A DNA stretch of 64,000 bases, taken from assembly GCA_948567375.1 (NCBI GenBank), contig OX419757.1, positions 25,600,732 through 25,664,731 of the forward strand. Reading direction: 5' to 3'. The notes under the pieces are model-generated. The model searched no databases and was not told where the DNA came from. It worked only from the letters and a program-made list of their open reading frames with translations. Positions 10,737 through 20,431 of the stretch are shown in pieces. Source of the stretch: Lunularia cruciata (taxonomy: Eukaryota > Streptophyta > Marchantiopsida > Lunulariales > Lunulariaceae). Numbering within the stretch: the first letter of the stretch is position 1; the number at the start of each line of letters is the position of its first letter. A program made the position numbers and the translations under genes.

Positions 10737-11633
10737 TCTAAAAGTTCTGACATATACTATGAGAATGTATCCTCTGGTTCACTCAGGCTCTGTGAACACC
10801 CAATAGCTCTACAATTACTTTTTCTCATGAACCAAAAATCTACTCATTTGGACTTGTAAATCAAAAGTTATAAACTTTTGAATTTGAGTTTTTCCTACAT
10901 GAAAATTTTGAAATCTTCCAGATTTCAAAAATTCTAACCTTGGCTACAACACTTCAAAATCTACAAGTGATGACTCAATCAAAAGCTTTTGAGAAATTCT
11001 ATCCAATGAATCAAAAGTGAACTCATTTGAGCCAATAGACATGAAGTTATGGCCTCTAGAGTTATTTATGGTAAACTTCTAAACCTCATTGAATCACAAA
11101 ATTCAAATGCTCATAACTTCAAGCACAAAGCTTCAAATTCAATAAAATCAACTTCAATCAATAGCTCTTGACAAGATGCTTCTAATGAGACCAAGATCAC
11201 CTCATTTGAAGATGTGAGTCCAAAGTTCCAGCCTCTGAAAGTTGCAGATTTGAGCACCACCAACCGCACAAGAACACAAATTGATGAATTTTGAAACTTC
11301 TTCCACAGAACTCCAATTTCAGCAAGCAGGTATTCAAAATAAAGCCCTTTCACAGCTGTTTCCAATGAAGCCAAGATTGAAAGATTTGGACATGGAACCA
11401 AAAAGTTACAAGGTGCTGAAAATTGAGCTCAAACCCCAAAATCCCCGAGAGATGGCAAAATTCAAATCCTCATAACTTTCTTTGTGTATATGCTATGCAA
11501 GCGCGCCTGGTATCAATCGAAAGAGCTTCCCAAGGCGCTTCTAATGCCACAAAAATCACTCCATTTGGACACCATATGATGAAGATTCGAACTCTCAAGT
11601 CCAGCTCTTGTGTCAGAAATTTCAATCACTTAT
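10737..11633 (-). repeat. 5' UTR unit array of copy I
   Basis: Diverged units of about 175 bp with the anchor ATCAATAGCTCTTGACAAGATGCTTC and its relatives, as in copies M, O and Q. The outermost unit is incomplete. Confidence 0.6.
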
Positions 11634-12076
11634 AACAATGAACAATGAACAATGAAATATAAAGCCCGAAAGACCCAAAGAGTCAAAAGGCTGGAAACAC
11701 AATACAAAACACATGAAATGTGAGCCTAGGCAAGGGCCTATGGCATCTGACCAATCTGTAACAAATTGGTCCGATGTAAAGTAACCTCTGTCATGTACTT
11801 CCCTAACGCTAAAGCTTCAACTTGTAAGAGAGTTGAGAAATCACTACAAGTAATCTGATGTCTAACTCTAATCTGCATGTAACAAGGGCAAACAATCAAC
11901 ACATGATGCTCATCCTCAACTTTGCTCATAGTACACAATTTGCAAAGTCGCATGGAGTGCTCTATCTGCTGCCAACGTCCTTGTTCTACTTCTAGTCTAT
12001 GAGAACTAGTTCTATATTGAGCAATAACATGTCTAAGTGAAGTAGAAATCCTAGCCAATAGATAATCTTGCTCACA
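11634..12076 (-). mobile_element. LINE fragment J, 3' end and ORF2 C-terminus, minus strand
   Basis: Begins with a tail of three GAACAAT repeats (11634-11658), then the 3' UTR, then ORF2 codons for the zinc knuckle region (stop near 11738). The CCTAGG hairpin has one mismatch (CCTATGG). It ends at about 12076 in the DYLLARIS segment. Confidence 0.85.
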
Positions 12077-12117
12077 ACAACCTTCTTGAAGCACCATCTA
12101 TTAGGAAAACCACACCT
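12077..12117 (-). mobile_element. LINE fragment K, 40-bp RT piece, minus strand
   Basis: A short minus-strand match to the RT segment reading DRWCFKKVV, wedged between fragment J and the 5' end of copy L. It is probably filler copied during a template switch. Confidence 0.6.
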
Positions 12118-13596
12118 GAGTGAATTTTCGAAGGTTTGAGAGAGGAGATTTTACCAAAAATTCAGAAACTCATATCTCACCACTTGCTCATCCAAACCTT
12201 TCGATTTTGGTCTTGTTTGAAGCGCCTTGCCAAGAGCTTTCCATGGACACCAAGATGGCACGATTCTAAGCCTTGTTGCGAAAGTACTGGGTACTTGAAT
12301 TTTCTGACACAGGTTCAATATTTGAGAGTTAGTTTCTTCATCATCAGAAGTCCAAATTGAGTGATTTTTGTGGCATTGGATGCGCCTTGAAGAGGTCTTT
12401 CGATAAATATAAAGCATGCTAAAAACCCACATCTGTGCAGAGAGTTACAAGGATTCGAATTCTGTCATCTTGGGCAGATTTTAGGGTTTGGACTAAATCA
12501 TGACTGTATCTCTGCCACTACTTAGGCAAATGGAGTGATTGGAGTCTCATTAGAAGCACTATGCTGAGAGCTTCTTTCAAGGTAAAGCTTGCCCAGTTTG
12601 GAGCAGTACTCAGGGAGATCTGGATTTTTCAATTCTGAGAAAGTTTTGAGTAGTCCTTGTTATTGTGCGAGAATTGGAAAGGCTATTGCTCTGTGGTCAC
12701 AAGTGCAAATCCAGTGAAAAATGCTGCATCAGAATCTATAATTTCCAAGCTCTGTTTCAAGGCCAAGCTTGCAGCACATGGAAGTCTGAGCAAGCAGTGG
12801 TGGTAATTCTCATTCTGTCACATCTCGTGCATCTTGGTGTTTGGAGTACCAACTTTGCAGTGCCAGTTCTCCTCACTCACAGATCCAATCTAGGTGATTC
12901 TTGAGTCATAAGAACCACATGGTCATAGGCTTTTTATTAAGTCCATACTTGAAAGATTTGCATATCCAACGCAGATGATATGACCATTTGTTTCATTGTA
13001 GCACTTGCAACTACTTGGTGTTAAAATCTGCACATGTGAAGTAGGATTGCTCTATACTTATAGGTCCAAATTAAGTGGTTTTTGTGGCAATAGAACAAGC
13101 ATTGTGCAAGGTTTCTATAGAGATTTGATTTGTAGAAATTGAAGGTCAGATAAGGAAGTTGTGATAGTTTGAAATCTGTGACTCTTTGGACATCATAACA
13201 TTGTGAAGTGCAAATTCAAGCTATTGTATCTTTGTACTCAATGATCCAAATGAAGTGATCTGTGTGTCTTTAGAATCATTGACTCCCTCAGACCTTTAGA
13301 CTGAAAGTTGATTGCTACAGGTTAGGTCACAGATTAGAAGCTCTAGGTCCATCAAATTTCGTAGCCTTTGGTATCTGTGTGCACTGCAGATTTGAAAGAT
13401 AGTATCTTTGCACTCACATATTCAAATGAGATGATTCTTATCTCATTAGAATCAGTTTTTCAAGGTCTCTACTTCAACACCAACCTAGTAGTGCTTACAA
13501 TTGTAAAACAGTAGTGCTACCTACTTGAAAATCCTAAAGTTTTGGTGTTGGAAGTAAAACTTCCAGATTGACCGTGAGTGATAAGGGATTGTCACA
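12118..13596 (+). repeat. 5' UTR of copy L: array of about seven units of about 175 bp
   Basis: Related segments with TCCAAAT-GAGTGATTTTTGTGGCAT-followed by GAAG-GC and CTTTC anchors recur at about 12350, 12530, 12880, 13065, 13245 and 13415, with the 350-bp step probably hiding a decayed unit. The spacing of 170-180 bp is regular. A promoter role is inferred from mouse L1 monomers. Confidence 0.65.
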
Positions 13597-14436
13597 ATGG
13601 AGGATTCCAAGATGGTGAAAGACATTGCTGATATAGCCATGAAGCAACAACAATTAACTGAAATGTATAGAAAAGCAAATGATTTCCACAAGGACCTTAG
13701 AAGCTTCATGGCACCTATGTCCCAGTGCATGAGTACTCTCATGACTGATATGAAATTTGTAAAGGTTGAGATCAGTAGTGTCAAAGAGTCTTTGAACCTA
13801 GTCAACCAAGAGATTCAAGACCTCAAGAAGAGTTCTATCTCTTTGTTAACATCAACCAAGGGGATGGTTGATGCTACCGAGAAAGTTGCTTCCTTGGGAG
13901 CACAAGCCAACGATATTGCTACACAAGGCGGAGGGCTCCAACAGATTGTGGTCACATTAGAAGTGAAAATGAAGTCTTATGCTGAAGCTACTAAGGTGGC
14001 TCAAATCTCTTGCTTGCAAGAGCATGAGGTTGAGAAGGAGAACCAATTGGTCAGAATGAAGAACTTGAGAATTTCAGGTTTGCCAGAGACTGAGAAGGAA
14101 GACACCAAGGCCATAGTGTGTGAGTTTATTGCTGATTCTTTGAGAGTCCATGATCCTCAGATTTTGCAAGCATATAGATTGGGACAACAAGGTGCACAAC
14201 CAATAAGCATTTTGGTGAGGTTTGGCTCAGAAACTCAAAGGAATACAGTGATGGATAACAAGGCTATATTGAAGGGGCGGCGTATTTGGTTGGACCCTGA
14301 TCTCACACCTCTCCAATGGCAAGCAAAGAAGGGAGAATTAGCAAAAGTGAAGGAGGCTCAACAAGCAGGTTTTGTTGCATTCTTGAGAGACAATAGAGCT
14401 GTGATCACCCAAAGGAAGTTGTCAACTACCGCATAG
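13597..14436 (+). CDS. LINE ORF1 protein (copy L)
   Basis: 279 aa, intact, starting MEDSKMVKD at an ATG at 13597. It differs from the ORF1 of copy D at only a few residues (for example T for A at residue 21, T for A in RNTV). The layout is predicted coiled coil, RRM-like fold and C-terminal domain. It ends in TAG CAA TTC with ORF2 continuing in the same frame. ORF2 of this copy is dead, so the protein could only act in trans. Confidence 0.85.
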   Translation: MEDSKMVKDIADIAMKQQQLTEMYRKANDFHKDLRSFMAPMSQCMSTLMTDMKFVKVEISSVKESLNLVNQEIQDLKKSSISLLTSTKGMVDATEKVASLGAQANDIATQGGGLQQIVVTLEVKMKSYAEATKVAQISCLQEHEVEKENQLVRMKNLRISGLPETEKEDTKAIVCEFIADSLRVHDPQILQAYRLGQQGAQPISILVRFGSETQRNTVMDNKAILKGRRIWLDPDLTPLQWQAKKGELAKVKEAQQAGFVAFLRDNRAVITQRKLSTTA

Positions 14437-15180
14437 CAATTCCAGACCCTTAGAGTGTTGTTTTGGAATGTTCATGGTCTCACACATACCAAGTACTCAA
14501 GTGCTAAACCTGTGTGGGATAATGCTGATCTGATCAATCTTGTGGAGACATGGGAACATGAAGGAAACACCATTCAAGACATTGAAGGTCAAGACATTCT
14601 TGTTGGTTCAACTTGGAACAAGCGGAGGCAACACAGAGGAAGGGGCTTTGGAGGTATTGCTACTTACGTCAGATTTGGCTTTGAAAAGTTAGTCTCTTTG
14701 ATAGGTCAAGACTCAAGTGGATAATACCAATGGCTGAGGATTGGAGGAGTTGCTACACCTTGCTTCCTTGCTGTTTGTTACTTTGCCCCATTGACATCAC
14801 CAATCTATTCAAGCGGATCTCTCAACACCATGCAGCCTTTCCACTCCTTGAAAAAGGATGTGTTGGAATTTCAAAGTAAAGGTGCAGTATTTATCCTTGG
14901 TGATTTCAATGCTAGGATCCAAACCTCTCAGATTCCTGAGTTTAGTGACCTTGAGAATGACCCTTTCCATAGCTTGACAGATCATTCTGGTGCTTGGTCC
15001 CGCTCTTCCAAAGATCTCACATCCAACTCCATGAGAGAGCACTTTTTGAGCTTTGGTACCAATTGTAGCTTGAAGATCTCGAATGGTTTTTCTCAATTTC
15101 CATAAACTTGTAAGAGCACATGCTTTGCTTCAGGTGGATCCAGCACTCTAGATTATCTGCTCACCTCACCCAGTGATATA
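14437..15180 (+). pseudogene. LINE ORF2 endonuclease fragment, copy L, broken
   Basis: Follows the ORF1 TAG in frame: LFWNVHGL, an insertion-like change giving DIEGQDIL, and GDFNAR. The stop TAA at 14722-14724 is at the same codon, with the same flanking bases, as the stop in copy D. A GAA to TAA stop follows at 15103-15105. The copy ends before the SDH motif. Confidence 0.85.
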
Positions 15181-15282
15181 CAATGAACAATGAACAATGA
15201 AATATAAAGCCTGAAAGACCCAAAGAGTCAAAAGGCTAGAAACACAATACAAAACACATGAAATGTGAGCCTAGGCAAGGGC

Positions 15283-18200
15283 CTAGGGCATCTGACCAAT
15301 CTGTAACAAATTGGTCCGATGTAAACTAACTTCTGTCATGTACTTCCCTAACGCTAAAGCTTCAACCTGTAAAAGAGTACAGAAATCACAACAAATAATC
15401 TGATGTCTAACTCTGATCAGCATGTAACTAGGGCAATCAATAAACACATGATGCTCATCCTCAACTTTGCTCATAATACACAATTTGCACAATCGCATGG
15501 AGTGCTCTATCTACTGCCAACGTCCTTGTTCTACTTCTAGTCTATGAGAACTAGTTCTATACTGAGCAATAACATGTCTAAGTGAAGTAGAAATCCTAGC
15601 CAAGAGATAATCTTGCTCACAATACACCAACATAGGATTTACAAACTGCTGATAGAACACCATCTTGGTACCGGGTTGCTGCCACAGGCGAAGTAAGAAC
15701 TGCTCCTTGATCACTTCTCGTAGTGCAATAGGCTCCAATCTCCAATGTCGCTCCGAAACATTCCACCTAGTGGCCCATGCAATCAGATCTGTATACCAAC
15801 CGACAGATAGAGTGGCACAAAAAGCTTGGTAGAGAAGTCTCTCATGCTCCATGGACCTCACCTTAGTGGCATATGTGATAGCTAAAAACAAAGCTTCAGC
15901 CTCAAGAGGTAAAAACCCTATTTCAGCAAGCAGCAATACATAAGGAGTTTGAGTCCTCACCCCAAGTTCATCACACAAAAACAATTTCTGAACTTTCTCC
16001 ACCTTTTGCCACCATGTCTTCTTAGTACTTGGACCCCAAATCTGAGCACCATAGAGAACCACCGGCTGCACAAGAGATCTGAACAGCACCTTCTTCAACT
16101 CCCATGTGGTAAGGTGAGGAAGTCTACTGCGGTTCATGAGTGAATACAAAGCTCTAAAGCCTGCATTGATTCTCATCTTCACACAAGTAGACCAACTATA
16201 GTCGTGAGAAAACTCAAGGCCCAAGTACTTATAAGAAGAAACCTGCTCCAATTGCTGTCCATAAAAAAAGAAAGGTGTGACACCTTTAGAACCCACCACA
16301 ATGACCTTGGACTTGTCAAGGTTCACCTCCATCTTTGTTTGATTGCAAAAGCAAAGTAGAGAATCCAACAGCTTCTGTAAACTCTGTGGATTTGTGGAGA
16401 GAAGCACTACATCATTTGCATAAAGGAGTGCATGTATCATCAAAGAGCCAACCTGTACATCTGTAGCTCCAGCTTCCATGAGTAGACTCTCTAGATCATC
16501 GATGAAGATTCCGAACAGAGTTGGAGACAGAGAGAAGCCTTGAATCACACCCATTGTGCTAAGGACATCTTGAGAGCTCAAAGATGAAAGTTTCACAATC
16601 ACTTTCTCATAGAGTCTAGAGATAGCACCAATCAGATCAGCTGAAACACCCACTTCAATGAGTCTCTCACTTAGAGATTTCCTCAGCACCTTATCAAAGG
16701 CCTTCCTGAAATCAATAAAGGCAACATAGAGAGCTCTCCCAACCCCCTTGGATTTCCACCACAAAACATGAAGTACCAATAGGTGGTCCAAAGTACTAAA
16801 GCCTAATCTAAAACCAGCTTGGCACTTAGCTTGAATTTTGTGCTTTTCACCCCAAGTGCTCAACCTTGACTCCAAAATTCGACCATACAACTTGGCAAAG
16901 ACACTACCAACAAGTATGGTACGGTAATTGGTGACAACATCTCTCTGGCAGGACTTCTGAATAGAAACTACCTTCTTGAAGCACCATCTATCCGGAAGGC
17001 CACACTTGATTGCCTCATTCAAATGAGAAGTGAGTATTGAAATCAGTTGGCTTCCGCCCCACTTCAGAAGTTCAACACATAGTCCATCAAGGTCTTCAGC
17101 CTTACCATTGGCCAACTTCTTCAATTGGTATTTGACATCAGCTTCAGAGATGGTGAGAGCAGATCCAAGGCAAGGTGCCATGCTTGGAGCATTTGGGAAA
17201 AAGTACAAATCCTTCACATAGTCACAAAGCTCATTCAGGTCCAGCGATGGAGATGGAGATCTGATGGTTACTTTCTTCCAGAAAGCCTTGGGATTGCTCC
17301 TCAATTCAGTGCTCAATTCAACTCCTTTGAGTCTTAGAAATGGCCGCTTTTTGCACTTCACCAACTTTCTATATAAAACAAAAGCTTGATTTTGTGCAAT
17401 CTGATCAAGAGATCTATCCATAGCTTTGATCCTTGCCATTTTGCAATCAGCATCATACCATCTATTGCAAGGGAGACCAAGTCTCTTCCTGTGGGAGCCT
17501 CTTGGAAACAAAAAAGTTGATGTAGATTGAAGAAGTTCAATCAATTGATCACTACGTTGTTGAAAATCAGAACTCCACTCCATAGAACTCAATTTCTCTT
17601 GGATAGCTTGTTGGTACAAGTCTCTCTTGTGAAAATCTAGACGAAGTTTGCCTCTAAAAGCATGGTCTATAGGTAATGTGGTTCTATTGAGGCAAGGAAA
17701 AAGGATGGTACAAGATAGAGGTGCATGGTCTGATTCTAGTTGAGGATCTAAAACAGCAAAATCTGAGACAAGATGGATATCATTAGCTGAAGTGAGCATA
17801 TAATCTATGGTGCTTGATCCACCTGAAGCAAAGCATGTGGTTTTACAAGTTTCTGGAAATTGAGAAAGGCCATTCAAGATCTTCAAGCTACAATTGGCAC
17901 CAAAGCTCAAAAAGTGCTCACTCATGGAATTGGACATAGGATCTTTGGAAGAGCTTGACCAAGCACTGGAATGGTCTATCAAGCTGTGGAAAGGATCATT
18001 CTCAAGGTCGCTCAAGTCAGGGATCTGAGAGGCTTGGATCCTAGCATTGAAATCACCAAGAACAAGGACTGCACCTTTACTTTGAAACTCTAACACATCC
18101 TTCGTCAAGGAATGGAAAGGCTGCATGGTGTTGAGAAGTCCACTTGAATAGATTGGTGATGTCAACGGGGCAAAGTAACAAACAGCAATGAAGCAAGGTG

Positions 18201-18516
18201 TGGCAACTCCTCCAATCCTCAGCCATTGGTATTGTCCACTTGAATCTTGACCTATCAAAGAGACTGATTTCTCAAAGCCAAATCTGACGTAAGTAGCAAT
18301 ACCTCCAAAGCCTCTTCCTTTGTGTTGTCTCCGCTTGTTCCAGGTTGAACCAACAAGAGTGAATCCTTCAATGTCTTGAATGGTGTTTCCTTCATGTTCC
18401 CATATCTCCACAAGATTGATCAGATCAGCATCATCCCACAAAGTCTTAGCGCTGGAGTACTTGGTATGTATGAGCCCATGAACATTCCAAAACAGTACTC
18501 TAAAGGTTTGGAATTG
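15283..18516 (-). pseudogene. LINE ORF2 (EN-RT), copy M, single in-frame stop
   Basis: 1077 codons after the ORF1 TAG, the same length as the intact copies and with no frameshift. Endonuclease motifs (LFWNVHGL, VEIWE, GDFNAR, SDHAPLS) are present, but the RT box is YANDVVLL instead of YADD, so a catalytic Asp has become Asn. A CAG to TAG change at codon 1002 (15511-15513) cuts off the zinc knuckle. It is recently dead on at least two counts. Confidence 0.88.
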
Positions 18517-19344
18517 CTATGCAGTAGCTGATAATTTCTTTTGAGTAATCACAGCTCTATTATCTCTCAAGAATGCAACAAAACCTGCTTGTTGAGCCTC
18601 CTTCACTTTTGCTAATTCTCCCTTCTTTGCTTGCCATTGGAGAGGTGTGAGATCAGGGTCCAACCAGATACGCCGCCCCTTTAGTATAGCTTTGTTCCCC
18701 ATCACTGCATTCCTTTGAGTTTCTGAGCCAAACCTCACCAAAATGCTTCTTGGTTGTGCACCTTGTTGTCCCAATCTATATGCTTGCAAAATTTGAGGAT
18801 CATGGACTCTCAAAGAATCAGCAATAAACTCACACACTATGGTCTTCTCAATCTCAGGCAAACCTGAAATCCTCAAGTTCTTCATTCTCACCAATTGGTT
18901 CTCCTTCTCAAACTCATGCTCTTGCAAGTAAGAGATTTGAGCCACTTTCGTAGCTTCAGCATATGACTTCATCTTGACCTCTAATGTGTCAACTATCTCT
19001 TGCAGCCCTACATTTTGTGAAGCAATGTTGGTGGCTTGTGCTCCCAAGGAAGCAACCTTCTCAGTAGCATCCACCATACCCTTGGTGGAGTCTAACATCA
19101 AATTGCTACTCTTCTTGAGTTCTTGGATATCTACGGTGATCGAATTCAGAGATTCTTTCACAGTCAAGACATCAACTCTTACGGTTTGCAAATCTGCCAT
19201 AAGAGTGTTCATGCATTGAGACATGGGGGCAAAAAAGCTCTTGAGTTCCTTGTGTAAGTCATTTGCTTTTCTATACATTTCAGCAAATTGTTGCTGTTTT
19301 GAAGCTATCTCAGCAATGTCTTGCATCATCTTGGAAGCTTCCAT
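18517..19344 (-). CDS. LINE ORF1 protein (copy M), 275 aa
   Basis: Open from the ATG at 19344 (MEASKMMQD). It is four residues shorter than the 279-aa form: the EDTK after EIEK in the RRM-like loop is missing, an in-frame 12-bp deletion shared with copy O. All other domains are present. It ends in TAG CAA TTC, and ORF2 continues in frame. Confidence 0.85.
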   Translation of the reverse strand: MEASKMMQDIAEIASKQQQFAEMYRKANDLHKELKSFFAPMSQCMNTLMADLQTVRVDVLTVKESLNSITVDIQELKKSSNLMLDSTKGMVDATEKVASLGAQATNIASQNVGLQEIVDTLEVKMKSYAEATKVAQISYLQEHEFEKENQLVRMKNLRISGLPEIEKTIVCEFIADSLRVHDPQILQAYRLGQQGAQPRSILVRFGSETQRNAVMGNKAILKGRRIWLDPDLTPLQWQAKKGELAKVKEAQQAGFVAFLRDNRAVITQKKLSATA

Positions 19345-20393
19345 TCTAAAATTTCTAACAGATACTATGAGAATTTATCCTCTGGTTCACTCACACTCTA
19401 TGAACACCAATAGCTCTACACCAAAAATCAACTCCTTTGGACTTGTAAATCAAAAGTTACAAACTTTTGAATTTGAGTTTTTTCCTACATGAAAATTTTG
19501 AAATCCTACAGATTTCGAAAATTCATAACCTTGCCTACAGTACTTTAAAATCTACAATAGATGACTCAATCAAAAGCTCTTGAGAAATTCTATCCAATGA
19601 ATCAAAAATGAAGTCATTTGAGCCAATAGACATGAAGTTATGGCCTCTAGAGTTCTCTATAGTAAACTTCTAAACCTCATTGAATCACAGAATTCAAATG
19701 CTAATAACTGCAAGCAAAAAGCTTCAAATTCTATGAAATGAATTTCAATCAATAGCTCTTGACAAGATGCTTCTAATGAGTCCAAGATCACCTCATTTGC
19801 AGATGTGAGTCCAAAGTTCCAGCCTCTGAAAGTTGCAGATTTGAGCACCACCAACCGCACAAGAACACAGATTGATGAATTTCGAAACTTCTTCCACATA
19901 ACTCCAACTTCAGCAACCAGGAATTCACAAGAAAGCCGTGTCACAGCTGTTTCCAATGAGTCTAAGATTGAAAGATTTGGACATGGAACCAAAAAGTTAC
20001 AAGGTGTTGAAAATTGAGCTCAAACCCTAAAATCTCCGAGAGATGGCAGAATTCGAATCTTTATAACTTTCTTTGTGTATGTGCTCTGCAGGCTAGCCTA
20101 GTATCAATCGAAAGAGATTCCAAAGGCGCTTCTAATGCCACAAAAATCACTCCATTTGGATACCATATGATGAAGATTTGAACTCTCAAGTCTAGCTCGT
20201 GTGTCAGAAATTTCAATCACTCATAACGTTTCGCACAAAGCTCATAATGACACAATCTTGGTAGGTATGGAAAGGTCTTGGCAAGGTGCTTCGAACGAGA
20301 CCAAAACCGCAACGTTTGGACATGTATGTAGGGAGATATGGCTTCTCAAACTTTCGGGACTCCTCTCCTCTCAAACTTTCGAAACTCCACTCC
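19345..20393 (-). repeat. 5' UTR of copy M: six diverged units of about 175 bp
   Basis: Anchors of the form AAAATCA-CTC-ATTTGGA recur on the plus strand at about 19430, 19610, 19785, 19965, 20140 and 20300, giving steps of 160-180 bp. The units are diverged from each other but match the equivalent units in copies O and Q closely. Confidence 0.65.
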
Positions 20394-20431
20394 ACTCCTT
20401 TCAGGGTAAAAGTCTCGAAATTACACACACA

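Larger units (their letters stand above)
10084..11633 (-). mobile_element. LINE copy I, ORF1 and 5' UTR, 3'-truncated, minus strand
   Basis: Contains ORF1 without its last 60 or so codons (10084-10736) and a 5' UTR (10737-11633) whose outermost unit is cut off where the tail of fragment J begins. There is no ORF2. Confidence 0.85.
12118..15180 (+). mobile_element. LINE copy L, complete 5' UTR and ORF1, ORF2 cut in the endonuclease
   Basis: The 5' end (GAGTGAATTTTCGAAGG...) matches the outer ends of copies M, O and Q, so 12118 is close to the true element start. It has the longest 5' UTR in the window (12118-13596), an intact ORF1 and a broken ORF2 that stops at 15180, where the tail of copy M begins. 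Confidence 0.88.
15181..20393 (-). mobile_element. LINE copy M, full length, one nonsense codon
   Basis: Tail (GAACAAT repeats, 15181-15205), 3' UTR, ORF2 15283-18516, ORF1 18517-19344 and 5' UTR 19345-20393. All parts are in order. The right end (AAACTTTCGAAACTCCACT) matches the 5' ends of Q and O. Beyond it lies about 40 bp of unrelated filler and then copy N. Confidence 0.9.
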
